From positions 310,001 to 374,000 of the forward strand of contig JASCOF010000001.1 in assembly GCA_029960065.1 (NCBI GenBank): a stretch of DNA of 64,000 bases, written 5' to 3'. This DNA is from Flavobacteriaceae bacterium PS02336 (lineage in GTDB: Bacteria > Bacteroidota > Bacteroidia > Flavobacteriales > Flavobacteriaceae). Made by a program: the position numbers and the translations under genes. Below, one piece after another: positions 34,887 to 44,630 of the stretch; position 1 is the stretch's first letter, and every line of letters begins with the position of its first letter. Below the pieces are notes generated by a model that searched no databases, was not told the origin of the DNA, and worked only from the letters and a program-made list of their open reading frames with translations.

Positions 34887-35600
34887 ATGAAGCACATTTT
34901 ATTTTTCATATTATTTTTTACTGCGATGTCTGTATCAGCCCAAATCGAGTCTAGTACTAAATTCAAAACTATTCCAGGGGCAAAGTTTACTGCAAAGCCT
35001 AAAAAGATTCCGACTCCTGAAGTCAAAGATCCGCAGGCAGATTTTAATGATATGCCGGCAATTAAAACTCCAAATGTTTTTGAAAATACAACTATAACTC
35101 CTAAATCTAAATTTCAGATTGGAGAAGAAAAAAGCAAATTTACGATGTCTACCGAAACCGATTTTGCTAATCCCGGCGATCGCTATGTGGCAAAAATGGA
35201 AAAGGATTTAGATAAAGCATTAAAAGATGCTGGTTTAAAAGAGGGTAGAGGAGTATTAGTAAAGAAAAATATTTCGCTTGGAGATTTTAAAACTAAATCG
35301 GAATATTTTATTGTGAAATTTCGTGATTTTGGAGCAATCGATGGGGATTTGGTTAAAGTATCTTCGAATGATTATGTTATTCGAGACCGACTTTTATTAG
35401 ATGCAAGTTTCCAGTCGGTTCGTATAAATCTGGCTCAAGGTTTTAATAAACTTGATTTTGAAGCTCTAAATATAGGTACACTTGGAGGTAATACTGCCGA
35501 AATACAAGTGTATGATGATAAAGGAAATATGGTCACAAGTGATTACTGGGATAATCTTGCGGCAGGTTTTAAAGCTTCTATTGTGGTTACAAAAGAATAA
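34887..35600 (+). CDS. Secreted protein of unknown function
   Basis: The protein has 237 residues with a Sec signal peptide (to about 18, ending VSAQ). A Lys/Pro-rich linker region (about 25-90, with repeated Pro-Lys/Lys-Phe pieces such as PGAKFTAKPKKIPTPEVKDP) precedes a structured C-terminal half with strands (YFIVKFRDFGAIDGDLVKVS, IRDRLLLDASFQSVRINLAQ, GGNTAEIQVYDDKGNMV). The last part resembles a calcium-binding-like or secretion-type beta domain, but no family is certain. It stands alone between genes on the opposite strand. Confidence 0.6.
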   Translation: MKHILFFILFFTAMSVSAQIESSTKFKTIPGAKFTAKPKKIPTPEVKDPQADFNDMPAIKTPNVFENTTITPKSKFQIGEEKSKFTMSTETDFANPGDRYVAKMEKDLDKALKDAGLKEGRGVLVKKNISLGDFKTKSEYFIVKFRDFGAIDGDLVKVSSNDYVIRDRLLLDASFQSVRINLAQGFNKLDFEALNIGTLGGNTAEIQVYDDKGNMVTSDYWDNLAAGFKASIVVTKE

Positions 35601-35615
35601 GCACTTTAGCGCAAT

Positions 35616-35690
35616 TTACAAAGAGACAAAGGTTCAGAGGGACAAAGTTTTTACACTTTCGTTTACCTCTGAACCTTTGTCTCTTTGTAA
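35616..35690. repeat. Inverted repeat, perfect 25-nt arms (CAAAGGTTCAGAGG type)
   Basis: Arms at 35616-35640 and 35666-35690 are exact reverse complements. It lies between two convergent genes and could also terminate transcription. Related words (AAAGGTTCAAAG) occur at 38335-38448. Confidence 0.8.
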
Positions 35691-35702
35691 CTTGGAAACT
35701 TT

Positions 35703-37439
35703 TTATAATCCTTCTTTTAGATGCTTATAATTGGATTTTATGGTTTCTAAAACTTCTTCCATTTTACCGCCAAGCATTAATCTGGTCATTGATTTTGCCA
35801 TGCCAATAACTTGTTCCCATTCTACTTTTGGAGGCATTGCGAGGGCATTTGGATTGGTAAAGATATTTAACAGAACGGGACCGTTATGACGAAAAGCATT
35901 TTCAATTGCTCCTTGAACCTCCTCCGGTTTGTGCACATTTATTCCTTGAAATCCCATTGCCTGAGCAATTAAACCAAAATCAGGATTAACCATATCTGTT
36001 TCATTATCGGGTAAACCGCTAACTTCCATTTCAAGTTTTACCATTCCCAAAGCACGGTTGTTAAAAACAATAATTTTAATAGGGATATTGTATTGATGAA
36101 TGGTTGCTAAATCTCCCAATAACATAGATAAACCGCCATCGCCGCACATTGCGATAACTTGTCTTTCTGGATGTGCTAGAGCGGCTCCAATTGCCATTGG
36201 CATAGCATTGGCCATAGATCCGTGATTAAAAGAACCTAACATTTTTCGTTTTCCGGTTCCTTTAATAAATCGAGCTCCCCAAACACAGGTCATTCCAGTA
36301 TCTACTGTGAATACAGCATCTTGAGAAGCTAATTTATCGATGATATGTGCCACATATTCCGGCTGAATAGTATCTTCTCCGCCATTGTCATTAATATAAG
36401 TATTCATGTTTTCTTTTACACTTGCATACAATTTAAGCTGCGCTTGTAAAAAACTATCATCTGTTTTAGATTCTAAAAGAGGCATCAGAGCTTCGATCGT
36501 GTAGGCAACATCACCGCACAATCCCATATGCAGATTAGCTCTTCTTCCTAAACGTTCAGTACTCGTATCGATCTGGATAATTTTATTATCTGAAGGAATG
36601 AATTTATCATAAGGAAAATCAGTTCCTAATAACAAAACCAAATGAGACTCGTGCATACTGTGATAAGCAGAAGGCTGACCCAGCAAACCAGTCATTCCAA
36701 TTTCATTAGGATTGTCGGGCTGAATGCTCATTTTTCCTCTAAAAGAATAACCGACAGGAGCTTTTATATGATGTGATAATTGCACCACCTGATCGTGTGC
36801 TTTCTCAGCTCCAATACCACAGAATAAAGTTATTTTAGTACTTTCATTAATTACTTTTGCTAGCTGCTGTAATTCAGTATTAGAAGGTCTAATAACAGGA
36901 TTACAATGAAAATACTGTGTAGAGATATTGCTTTCAACCGCTTTTAATTCTGAAACATCTCCTGGCAGACCAATAACGGCAACGCCTTTTTTACCTAAAG
37001 CATGTTGTATGGCTGTTTGTATTATTCTCGGCGCTTGTTCTGCTGTCATAATCATTTGATTATAATGGCTGCAATCGTCGAAAAGTTTAATGGTATTGGT
37101 TTCCTGAAAATAATCCATTCCCATTTCGCTTGTATTAATAGTCGAAGCGATAGCTAATAAAGGAACGTGAGAGCGATGCGCATCGTACAATCCATTGATT
37201 AAATGAACGTGACCAGGACCGCAGCTTCCAGCACAAACCGCAAAACCGTCTAGTTCTGCTTCGGCCGCTGCTGCATAAGCACCAACCTCTTCATGCCGAA
37301 CATGAATCCATTTGATCTTTCCGCTTCTTCTGACGGCATCATTAAAATGATTTAAACTATCACCGGTAACCGCATAAACCCGTTTTACTCCAGCTTCTAT
37401 CAGCATGTCAACTAATTGTTCTGCAACTATTTTACTCAT
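35703..37439 (-). CDS. poxB: Pyruvate oxidase / ubiquinone-dependent pyruvate dehydrogenase (PoxB-like)
   Basis: The protein has 578 residues, close to the E. coli enzyme, with strong segment identity: AVTGDSLNHFNDA, RHEEVGAYAAAAEAE (catalytic Glu50/51), CAGSCGPGHVHLINGLYDAH, SEMGMDYFQET and the TPP pyrophosphate-binding motif CGDGGLSMLLGDLAT near 430. It decarboxylates pyruvate to acetate and passes electrons to quinone at the membrane, with ThDP and FAD. The C-terminus extends as in PoxB, where it mediates membrane binding. Typically it is active in stationary phase. It is monocistronic here; regulation is not visible. Confidence 0.9.
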   Translation of the reverse strand: MSKIVAEQLVDMLIEAGVKRVYAVTGDSLNHFNDAVRRSGKIKWIHVRHEEVGAYAAAAEAELDGFAVCAGSCGPGHVHLINGLYDAHRSHVPLLAIASTINTSEMGMDYFQETNTIKLFDDCSHYNQMIMTAEQAPRIIQTAIQHALGKKGVAVIGLPGDVSELKAVESNISTQYFHCNPVIRPSNTELQQLAKVINESTKITLFCGIGAEKAHDQVVQLSHHIKAPVGYSFRGKMSIQPDNPNEIGMTGLLGQPSAYHSMHESHLVLLLGTDFPYDKFIPSDNKIIQIDTSTERLGRRANLHMGLCGDVAYTIEALMPLLESKTDDSFLQAQLKLYASVKENMNTYINDNGGEDTIQPEYVAHIIDKLASQDAVFTVDTGMTCVWGARFIKGTGKRKMLGSFNHGSMANAMPMAIGAALAHPERQVIAMCGDGGLSMLLGDLATIHQYNIPIKIIVFNNRALGMVKLEMEVSGLPDNETDMVNPDFGLIAQAMGFQGINVHKPEEVQGAIENAFRHNGPVLLNIFTNPNALAMPPKVEWEQVIGMAKSMTRLMLGGKMEEVLETIKSNYKHLKEGL

Positions 37440-37596
37440 TTATTATATTTTTAAAATTAATATTTTGACAGTCCAAACATTGGTTATGGTTTAGGTTACT
37501 CTCTTAATAATATATTTTAAGATACATTTGGGTATGATGTAAAAGGCAACTATATAGTATGGTTTTATAAATTTAAGGAAAAGATTTGTTTTTAAA

Positions 37597-37735
37597 GTTT
37601 CTAAGATGCTAAGATTCTGAGATTCTTAGTTTTTTTATTTCAATCTGAAAATAAAAAAGGTTCAGAAGAATAAATCCTATTCCTCTGAACCCTTAAATTT
37701 AAAAATCTTAGAACCTTAGTGTCTTAGCATCTTAG
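37597..37735. repeat. Long inverted repeat of TCTAAGATGCTAAG type with inner terminator hairpin
   Basis: The outer arms are TTCTAAGATGCTAAGATTCT at about 37599 and TTAGCATCTTAGA at 37723-37735; the inner hairpin pairs AGGTTCAGAAGAATA (37660) with ATTCCTCTGAACC (37680-37692). It fills much of the ~300-nt gap after the poxB promoter region and probably ends the lipoprotein transcript. The same words recur at 60682-60715. Confidence 0.7.
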
Positions 37736-37736
37736 A

Positions 37737-38264
37737 TTAAAATGGATCTGCAGTGACTCTAAACTTCATATCTGCTTTTACCGTAACATCTTTGGTTAAA
37801 GTTTCTTTCAAGGTAACTTTAGTTCTGATTTTATAACTGTCTGCTTTAATATATTGATCCAGTTTTTTATCGGTACAGATTAAATCAATTGCATTAGTTG
37901 ATACATTAATATTGTCTTGATAAGCCAGTTCAATTTCATCCGAATTAGTTGTTGAAATATATAAATGAGCTGATTTTAAAAACGTAAAAGTTTTATCAGA
38001 AGGATCAGAAATAGATAATTTCAGCGATCTGATTTTGACATCTTTTACCAAACTTGCTTTTGTTTTGTTGTTTTCGAATTCAGCCGAAGAATTGGTTGTA
38101 ACTTCTGGAGTAATTATTTCCGAAGGCAGATTGATTGGTGAAGTGCTTTGAATTTTAATCGAAGTCGAATTAGAAATGTTGAAGCTTAACAAATCATCAA
38201 CCGCATTACATGAAGTTAAGAAAATTGACATGAAAACTGTCAAGGCAATAAATTTTGATTTCAT
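37737..38264 (-). CDS. Unknown lipoprotein, 175 residues
   Basis: Signal peptide with lipobox FLTSC (Cys19), then a Ser/Thr/Asn/Ile-rich chain with repeated strand-like segments (FNISNSTSIKIQSTSPINLP, KTKASLVKDVKIRSLKLSIS, FTFLKSAHLYISTTNSDEIE, KADSYKIRTKVTLKETLTKD). It looks like a beta-sandwich outer-membrane or periplasmic lipoprotein. No family is recognised, though 'ISDPSDKTFTFLKSAHLYIS' style patterns occur in uncharacterised Bacteroidota lipoproteins. It faces guaA across ~265 nt of repeat-rich sequence. Confidence 0.6.
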   Translation of the reverse strand: MKSKFIALTVFMSIFLTSCNAVDDLLSFNISNSTSIKIQSTSPINLPSEIITPEVTTNSSAEFENNKTKASLVKDVKIRSLKLSISDPSDKTFTFLKSAHLYISTTNSDEIELAYQDNINVSTNAIDLICTDKKLDQYIKADSYKIRTKVTLKETLTKDVTVKADMKFRVTADPF

Positions 38265-38334
38265 AGTTAAATTAAATTGGGTTTTCCGTTAAATACGAAA
38301 TAATTGGGTTTTTGGATTTTTCTTTTTAAGGTTC

Positions 38335-38448
38335 AAAGATGCAAAGGTTCAAAGAAACAAAGCAAATCATGTTTTAAAAAAATAAGAACCAAAGGTTCAA
38401 AGCAAAATATAAACCTCTGCACCTTTGTAACTCTGCACCTTTGAACCT
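38335..38448. repeat. Intergenic inverted repeat of AAAGGTTCAAAG type
   Basis: Left words AAGATGCAAAGGTTCAAAG and AAAGGTTCAAAGC are complementary to right words CTCTGCACCTTTG and GCACCTTTGAACC. It is one of the same family as 35616-35690. Confidence 0.6.
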
Positions 38449-38499
38449 AAAAATCGGAACGATAAAAAAAATATTTATTTTTTCAACGTTCCGATTTTT
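38449..38499. other. Inverted repeat ahead of guaA
   Basis: AAAAATCGGAACG (38449-38461) is exactly mirrored by CGTTCCGATTTTT (38487-38499) around a 25-nt AT-rich loop. It ends 20 nt before the -7 box of guaA, so it could be an operator or a terminator; it does not lie within the predicted guaA mRNA. Confidence 0.5.
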
Positions 38500-38518
38500 A
38501 AGATTGAAATATAAAAAG

Positions 38519-38526
38519 TATTTTTG
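38519..38526 (+). promoter_or_regulatory. -7 box directly at the guaA start
   Basis: TATTTTTG ends three bases before the ATG at 38530. If used, the transcript would begin at or just inside the start codon. No TTG box is at the usual spacing. Confidence 0.45.
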
Positions 38527-38529
38527 CGC

Positions 38530-40059
38530 ATGCAACACAACGTACTTATTTTAGATTTCGGATCGCAATATACTCAGCTTATTGCGCGTAGAGTTCGCGA
38601 ATTAAATATATTCTGCGAAATTTTTCCTTACAATCACATTCCAAGTGATTTATCAAGTTATAAAGCCGTAATTTTAGGAGGAAGCCCTTTCTCTGTTAGA
38701 GGAGAAGATGCACCACATCCTGATTTATCGCAAATTAGAGGTAAAATGCCTTTGCTTGCTGTTTGTTACGGAGCACAATATTTAGCTCATTTCAGCGGTG
38801 GAGAAGTGGCAGCTTCAAATACAAGAGAATACGGAAGAGCAAACTTGTCTTATATTAAAGAAGGAGAAACTTTCTTTGAAGGAGTTTCAGAAAACAGCCA
38901 GGTTTGGATGTCTCATAGTGATAGTATCAAAGCGCTTCCAACAAATGCAGTAAAATTAGCGAGCACGCATGACGTAGAATATGCCGCTTACAAAATTGAA
39001 GGCGAAACTACTTATGCAATTCAATACCATCCAGAAGTTTACCATTCAACAGATGGAAAACAGATGTTGGAAAACTTCTTAGTAAAAATTGCTGAAGTTC
39101 CTCAAAACTTTACTCCAAATGCTTTCGTTGATGAAATGGTAGCAGAATTGAAAGAGAAATTAGGAAACGATAAAGTAGTTCTTGGTTTATCTGGAGGAGT
39201 AGATTCTACGGTAGCAGCAGTTTTATTACACAAAGCAATCGGGCAAAATTTATACTGTATTTTCGTTAACAACGGACTTTTACGTAAAAATGAATTCCAA
39301 AATGTATTGGATCAATACAAAGGAATGGGATTAAATGTTAAAGGCGTTGACGCGGGAGATCGTTTTCTTGGTGAATTAGCAGGAATCAGTGATCCAGAAA
39401 CGAAACGTAAAACAATTGGTCGTGTATTTATCGAAGTTTTTGATGATGAATCACACTTATTAGAAGACGTAAAATGGTTAGCTCAGGGAACAATTTACCC
39501 AGACGTAATCGAATCTGTTTCGGTAAAAGGACCATCTGCAACTATTAAATCGCACCACAACGTTGGTGGATTGCCAGATTATATGAAATTAAAAATTGTA
39601 GAACCACTTAGAATGTTGTTTAAAGACGAAGTTCGTAGAGTTGGAGCTACTTTAGGAATAGATCCTGAATTATTAGGAAGACACCCTTTCCCAGGACCTG
39701 GATTATCAATTAGAATTTTAGGAGATATTACTCCAGAGAAAGTACAAATTTTGCAAGATGTTGATTCTGTGTTTATCGAAGGATTAAAATCTTGGGGATT
39801 ATACGATAAAGTTTGGCAGGCTGGAGCAATTTTGCTTCCAGTAAACAGTGTTGGAGTTATGGGTGATGAGCGTACTTATGAAAAAGTAGTAGCGCTTAGA
39901 GCCGTAGAATCAACAGATGGTATGACTGCTGACTGGGTTCATTTACCTTACGATTTCTTGATGAAAGTATCAAACGATATTATCAATAAAGTAAAAGGTG
40001 TGAATCGTGTTGTTTACGATATTAGTTCAAAACCACCTGCAACAATTGAGTGGGAATAG
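38530..40059 (+). CDS. guaA: GMP synthase (glutamine-hydrolysing)
   Basis: From the ATG at 38530 the protein has 509 residues; a TTG start six bases earlier lies in the promoter box and is rejected. The glutamine amidotransferase part has Cys79 in [11 protein letters not shown] and the His/Glu pair in QYHPEV. The ATP-pyrophosphatase part has the P-loop SGGVDST (about 221). It converts XMP to GMP with glutamine and ATP. The gene is the first of a run on the plus strand, followed by a terminator-like hairpin and two LysM genes. Confidence 0.95.
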   Translation: MQHNVLILDFGSQYTQLIARRVRELNIFCEIFPYNHIPSDLSSYKAVILGGSPFSVRGEDAPHPDLSQIRGKMPLLAVCYGAQYLAHFSGGEVAASNTREYGRANLSYIKEGETFFEGVSENSQVWMSHSDSIKALPTNAVKLASTHDVEYAAYKIEGETTYAIQYHPEVYHSTDGKQMLENFLVKIAEVPQNFTPNAFVDEMVAELKEKLGNDKVVLGLSGGVDSTVAAVLLHKAIGQNLYCIFVNNGLLRKNEFQNVLDQYKGMGLNVKGVDAGDRFLGELAGISDPETKRKTIGRVFIEVFDDESHLLEDVKWLAQGTIYPDVIESVSVKGPSATIKSHHNVGGLPDYMKLKIVEPLRMLFKDEVRRVGATLGIDPELLGRHPFPGPGLSIRILGDITPEKVQILQDVDSVFIEGLKSWGLYDKVWQAGAILLPVNSVGVMGDERTYEKVVALRAVESTDGMTADWVHLPYDFLMKVSNDIINKVKGVNRVVYDISSKPPATIEWE

Positions 40060-40076
40060 TAGCATATTTTAAAATT

Positions 40077-40108
40077 AAGGTCTTACATTTGTAAGGCCTT
40101 AATTTTTT
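40077..40108 (+). terminator. Terminator after guaA
   Basis: AAGGTCTTACA / TGTAAGGCCTT stem with a short loop, followed by AATTTTTT. Confidence 0.7.
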
Positions 40109-40122
40109 ATAACCTACTATTT

Positions 40123-42036
40123 ATGAGAGAACTTTTAACAATTTCTCTTGTGTTTATTTTGTCTTTTAACAAAATAACTGCACAAGATTCAATTATTGAG
40201 CACCAGATTCAAAAAGGAGAAACTGCTTATTTTATTGCCCAAAAGTATAAGGTTTCTTTAGATGAGATTTATAAACTCAACCCCGAATCACAAAGCGGAA
40301 TCAAGGATAATCAGATCATAAAGATTCCGGTTCATCATTTAGAAAATACAACTTCAAAGCAGCAAACTCATATTGTTGCACCAAAAGAAACCTTATTCGG
40401 TTTATCAAAACAATATCATGTTTCGGTTGAAGCCATTCAGAATGCCAATCAGGAAATTTTGGCCAACGGACTTCAAATTGGTCAGGAATTAATAATTCCT
40501 CAAAATTCAGATAATTCTTCAAAACGGGAAAATGTTATTTCATCAAAAACTACTCATCAGGTTTTGGCGAAAGAATCACTTTTTAGTATTGCGAGACAAT
40601 ACAATGTTTCGGTTCAGGATTTAGAAAATCTAAATAAAGACATTTTGATTAACGGTTTGCAGATCGGACAAACCATTTCAATCCCAAATAAAAGAAAAAC
40701 GTTGGATGGGAGAGTCCGCGTTATCAATCAAGAAACAATTTTTCATGTGGTTGAACCAAAGGAAACCAAGTTTTCGATTGCAAAGAAATACGGAATTTCG
40801 ATTGATCAATTAGAATCTCAAAATCCTGAAATTGTAAACGGATTAATTGTCGGGAATAAATTGGCTGTCAATACTGCAGCAATAAAGCCCGCAAACGAAA
40901 GTGAAGAATTGATGCTGGCTTTGGCAGAAAAGCAAGTTGTGGTGGAAAAAACAAAAGCCAAGACTATTGAAATTGATGATTTAAAAGATCGTTTGGTAGT
41001 TCAGAAAGAAATGAATCAGAAAATTATAAAAATTAATGATTTGAAAGTGAATCTGAATGATATGAATGGTTCTAAAGAAAATTCGGTCGAAAAACTCCGT
41101 TTGGTTTTAGAAGCCAATAAAAATGTTCAGGATATTTTAATGGCAAAACTAGATTCGTTAGTCAATTCTATGAATAATGATTTGAAAGAATTAAAACGAA
41201 TGGATATTTTGAATGTTGAAGAATCAAGAAGATTAGAAAAACAATCTTCGGAAGGAATCAATAAAACAAATGAATTGTCTTCTCAGCTGAAAAAAGAATT
41301 GGCAGAAAACAGAAAAGTGTATGCCGGTTTAATGAATAAAGTGGAGAAAATTGCCGTTGAAGAAAATCAGGAATATAAAAAGAAAATCCGCGAGAGCGAG
41401 AAAAAAACGAATACTGAAACTTTACAGCAGCGTTTATCATTAGAAGAAATTAAACGATATAAAATCGAGCAGGAGAAAGGCGATGCACAAAACCAGCTTT
41501 TGATTGCTAAGATTGATTCTCTTGATAATCAGAAAAAAATTGAAGTAAAAAGACACATCAGCAAAGCTTCTTATTATAGTATGGAGGCTCGAAAGTTTGA
41601 TGATAAACTGGCCTTAGTTAAACTGAAAAAATATCAAGACGCCGCAGTTAAAAAACAAAAAGGAAATACTGCTGCAGAAAATTCAAAAATAATTTCATTG
41701 GAGGAAATGAAACAAGAATTGAAAGACAATCCTTTAAGAACAGATAAAACAGTAAAAGTAGAAGTTTATGATAATCTTAGAGAAGTTTCGAATGGGTATT
41801 ACTTAGTTTTGGGTATATTTACAGACGCAGTTGAGCGAGATAAGCTTATTATGAAACTCATTGATTCTGGAGATTTTAACGCCAGTTTCTTTTTCAATAT
41901 TAACAGCCTTTCGTACTATGTTTACAGTGATAAATTCGAAAACATGGAAGAAGTGCTTTATCAATGCAAGAAAAAAGAAGAAGATGAGTTATATAAAGAA
42001 ATCATAATTGCCAAAGTAGAAATCGATTTGAGATGA
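40123..42036 (+). CDS. Exported multi-LysM protein with coiled coil and SPOR-like C-terminus
   Basis: The protein has 637 residues with a Sec signal peptide (about 1-20, ending ITAQ). Four LysM domains lie at about 24-68, 84-130, 142-187 and 204-250 (for example HQIQKGETAYFIAQKYKVSL and FHVVEPKETKFSIAKKYGIS). They are followed by a long Lys/Glu-rich coiled coil (about 265-520) and a C-terminal domain of roughly 90 residues (NGYYLVLGIFTDAVERDKLI, then NSLSYYVYSDKFENMEEVL) with SPOR-like spacing. It probably binds peptidoglycan. It is followed by a second LysM gene. Confidence 0.8.
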   Translation: MRELLTISLVFILSFNKITAQDSIIEHQIQKGETAYFIAQKYKVSLDEIYKLNPESQSGIKDNQIIKIPVHHLENTTSKQQTHIVAPKETLFGLSKQYHVSVEAIQNANQEILANGLQIGQELIIPQNSDNSSKRENVISSKTTHQVLAKESLFSIARQYNVSVQDLENLNKDILINGLQIGQTISIPNKRKTLDGRVRVINQETIFHVVEPKETKFSIAKKYGISIDQLESQNPEIVNGLIVGNKLAVNTAAIKPANESEELMLALAEKQVVVEKTKAKTIEIDDLKDRLVVQKEMNQKIIKINDLKVNLNDMNGSKENSVEKLRLVLEANKNVQDILMAKLDSLVNSMNNDLKELKRMDILNVEESRRLEKQSSEGINKTNELSSQLKKELAENRKVYAGLMNKVEKIAVEENQEYKKKIRESEKKTNTETLQQRLSLEEIKRYKIEQEKGDAQNQLLIAKIDSLDNQKKIEVKRHISKASYYSMEARKFDDKLALVKLKKYQDAAVKKQKGNTAAENSKIISLEEMKQELKDNPLRTDKTVKVEVYDNLREVSNGYYLVLGIFTDAVERDKLIMKLIDSGDFNASFFFNINSLSYYVYSDKFENMEEVLYQCKKKEEDELYKEIIIAKVEIDLR

Positions 42037-42131
42037 TTTTATAAATGAAGTTACAAACGGCTCGAATTTTGCTTTTGGATAAATCTGTGAGATATTTTTG
42101 AATTAGAAATTAAATTGTTTTAAGCCATATT

Positions 42132-44210
42132 ATGAAATACTATTTAACATTATTATCCTTTGTATTCTTTATCAGTTCAAGCGCTTTTTCTCAGGAAAAA
42201 GTGGTGAAATATAAAGTGTCAAGCGGTGAAACGATTAATCAGATTGCCCAAAAATTTAAGGTTACGCCTTACGATATTTATAAGCTGAATCCAGATGCTA
42301 GAACGGGTTTAAGTCCAAACACTGTATTGTTGATTCCAACAGTAACAGGAGAAGCAAAAAAAGAAGTTTCTGAGACTAAAACTGCTGCAGCATCAGGAAA
42401 AGAGATTATTCATGAAGTGCAGGCAAAAGAAACATTTTACAGTATTGAAAAAAAATACGGAATTTCAGATGAAGCCTTAAAAGCGGCAAATCCTTTTCTA
42501 GAAAAAAATGGTGTTCAGATTGGACAGAAATTGGTTATTCCTGCAAAAGGATCAGCGGTGAAAACAGCTTCTAAACCGGCTTCAAAAGAAAAAGGTGCCG
42601 AAAAATATGTTTATCACGATGTACAGCCAAAAGAAACAAAATTTGGTATTGCAAAACAATACAATATGTCGGTTGCTGAATTGGAAAAACGAAATCCAGA
42701 TATCGTTGCTAATCTGCCGGTTGGTTATAGATTAACGATTAAAGGTACTGCTCCAAAAACTGAAAGTGCTCCAGCAGAAACTGCTAAAGCTGTAGAAAGC
42801 AAAAAGCCTGCTGAAACTTCTAAAAAGGCAGTTACTTACATGGATTATCAGGTAAAACCAAAAGAGACTTTTTATAGTTTAGGAAGAGTTTTTCATTTGT
42901 CTCAAGAAGAATTGGTGGCATTAAACCCATCTCTTTCTGAAGGTGTGAAAGAAGGAATGGTTTTAAAAGTTCCTGCAGGATACATTGCTCCAGCTCCAAT
43001 TATTACAGCGCAGATACCAACTGAAAAGACAGCAGAATCTTCAATTAATAAACCAGTTGAAAGTACTGGCGGCGGAATTAAGATTATTGATAAAGTGAAA
43101 TCAACTGAAAATAGTAATGTAGAAGTTGTAGAATTAACTAAAAAAAGAGGAACAAATGAGCGTAAAAAAGTAGTTTTACTGCTTCCTTTTAATATGGCAA
43201 AAGTACAAAGCGATACTTCTGGAACAGCAAACAGAATTAAAAATGATAAGTTCTTAAACATGACTTTAGATTTTTACTCTGGTGCTATGATGGCAATTGA
43301 TTCTGCTAAAACGTTGAAATTGCCAATTGATGTTTCAATATATGATTCACAGGAAACTAAAACGACCTCTAATGTTTCTGGTTTGATTTCTAAACTTCAA
43401 GATGCAGATGCTGTGATTGGACCATTTTATCAGAATAACGCTGAAGCAACGGCAAATTCACTTCGTTTATACAATATTCCAGTAATTTCGCCATTGTCCA
43501 AAGATGTAGCAAATCCTATTGATAATTTATACCAGTCAGTACCTTCAAATGATGTGGTCAGAAATTCAGTTTTTGATTATATGCGTTCTAAAAACGGAAA
43601 TATTGTAGCAGTAGTAGATAAGAAAAAAGAATCGGTTATCAATTATATTAAACAAAATCAAAAGGGTGTTGCATTTGCATCTCTGACTGAAACGGGCGGA
43701 CTGGATGTGGCGAATTTAAAAAGCTTATTGATTCCAAACCGACTGAATTATGTTGTAATGGAAACAGGAAATACTGCAATGGTTAAAGCGACGATAAAAG
43801 CATTACTTGATTCTCAAAAAACGTGTCAGGTACAGCTTGTAATTTTGGAACCAAACAGTACATTAGATACAGATGAAATTAATTTTGATAATTTAATAAA
43901 ACTAAAATTAATGTATCCGTCTGTAGCTCGTGAAAGCGATGAACAATCGGTTTTAATTTATGAAAAACAGTATCGTCTGAAAAACAAAGCGAATCCGACC
44001 ACTTATGCAACAAGAGGATTTGACGTAACGTTTGATACGATGATGCGTTTGGTGCAAGGAAAAACGTTTCAAGAAACAGCTGATTTGATGACCACTCAGC
44101 AGGTTGATAATAAATTTCAATATTACAGAAAAGAAGACGGTGGACACGCTAACAAAGGTGTTTACATCTTATATTATGATAGTGACTTAACTTTAAAAGT
44201 AGCAAATTAA
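42132..44210 (+). CDS. LysM protein fused to a type 1 periplasmic-binding domain
   Basis: The protein has 692 residues: signal peptide (about 1-20), four LysM domains (about 22-72, 92-138, 160-205 and 235-282; e.g. YKVSSGETINQIAQKFKVTP, DVQPKETKFGIAKQYNMSVA), an Ala/Pro/Lys-rich linker, and from about residue 345 a periplasmic-binding-protein-like fold (KVVLLLPFNMAKVQSDTSGT, MTLDFYSGAMMAIDSAKTLK, DADAVIGPFYQNNAEATANS, NIPVISPLSKDVANPIDNLY). Such fusions suggest a cell-wall-anchored ligand-binding protein of unknown ligand, or a scaffold for envelope assembly. The stop codon overlaps the start of the next gene by one base, implying translational coupling. Confidence 0.85.
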   Translation: MKYYLTLLSFVFFISSSAFSQEKVVKYKVSSGETINQIAQKFKVTPYDIYKLNPDARTGLSPNTVLLIPTVTGEAKKEVSETKTAAASGKEIIHEVQAKETFYSIEKKYGISDEALKAANPFLEKNGVQIGQKLVIPAKGSAVKTASKPASKEKGAEKYVYHDVQPKETKFGIAKQYNMSVAELEKRNPDIVANLPVGYRLTIKGTAPKTESAPAETAKAVESKKPAETSKKAVTYMDYQVKPKETFYSLGRVFHLSQEELVALNPSLSEGVKEGMVLKVPAGYIAPAPIITAQIPTEKTAESSINKPVESTGGGIKIIDKVKSTENSNVEVVELTKKRGTNERKKVVLLLPFNMAKVQSDTSGTANRIKNDKFLNMTLDFYSGAMMAIDSAKTLKLPIDVSIYDSQETKTTSNVSGLISKLQDADAVIGPFYQNNAEATANSLRLYNIPVISPLSKDVANPIDNLYQSVPSNDVVRNSVFDYMRSKNGNIVAVVDKKKESVINYIKQNQKGVAFASLTETGGLDVANLKSLLIPNRLNYVVMETGNTAMVKATIKALLDSQKTCQVQLVILEPNSTLDTDEINFDNLIKLKLMYPSVARESDEQSVLIYEKQYRLKNKANPTTYATRGFDVTFDTMMRLVQGKTFQETADLMTTQQVDNKFQYYRKEDGGHANKGVYILYYDSDLTLKVAN

Positions 44211-44611
44211 TGACATCAAAAGTAACCTATTTAGGCGATTTAAGAACAAGTTCAATCCATGTGCAGTCAGGAAGTGAAATCATTTCTGATGCACCATTAG
44301 ATAATAACGGAAAAGGAGAGGCTTTTTCTCCAACAGATACAGTGGCAAATGCTTTAGCGAGCTGCATGATGACAATTATGGGAATTAAAGCACGTGATTT
44401 AGAAGTTGATTTTGTTGGCTCTACAGCAGAAGTAACAAAAATTATGAATGCAGAACCAAGAAGAATCGGCGCAATCGAAATTGTGTTTGAAATGAAAAGT
44501 AATGCTGATGAAAAAAGTAGAACAATTTTAGAGCGTGCAGCAATGACTTGCCCAGTTTTTTTAAGTTTGAGCAGTGAAATTGAAAAGAAAATTACTTTTA
44601 ACTGGAGTTAA
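44210..44611 (+). CDS. OsmC-family protein
   Basis: The protein has 133 residues. OsmC/Ohr marks are MTSKVTYLGDLRTSSIHVQS, ALASCMMTIMGIKARDLEVD (catalytic Cys of the family), RRIGAIEIVFEMKSNADEKS and AAMTCPVFLSLSSEIEKKI (second Cys). OsmC/Ohr proteins reduce organic hydroperoxides with paired cysteines in the cytoplasm. The start overlaps the stop of the LysM-binding-protein gene. A terminator follows at 44631. Confidence 0.88.
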   Translation: MTSKVTYLGDLRTSSIHVQSGSEIISDAPLDNNGKGEAFSPTDTVANALASCMMTIMGIKARDLEVDFVGSTAEVTKIMNAEPRRIGAIEIVFEMKSNADEKSRTILERAAMTCPVFLSLSSEIEKKITFNWS

Positions 44612-44630
44612 TTTTTTTTGGATGAATATT

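Noticed and set aside
38524..38529. TTG start for guaA
   Set aside because: It falls in the promoter box; GMP synthases begin at the following Met, directly before the amidotransferase domain.
38449..38530. Purine riboswitch ahead of guaA
   Set aside because: No conserved riboswitch core is visible and the likely promoter box lies downstream of the hairpin, so it would not be in the message.
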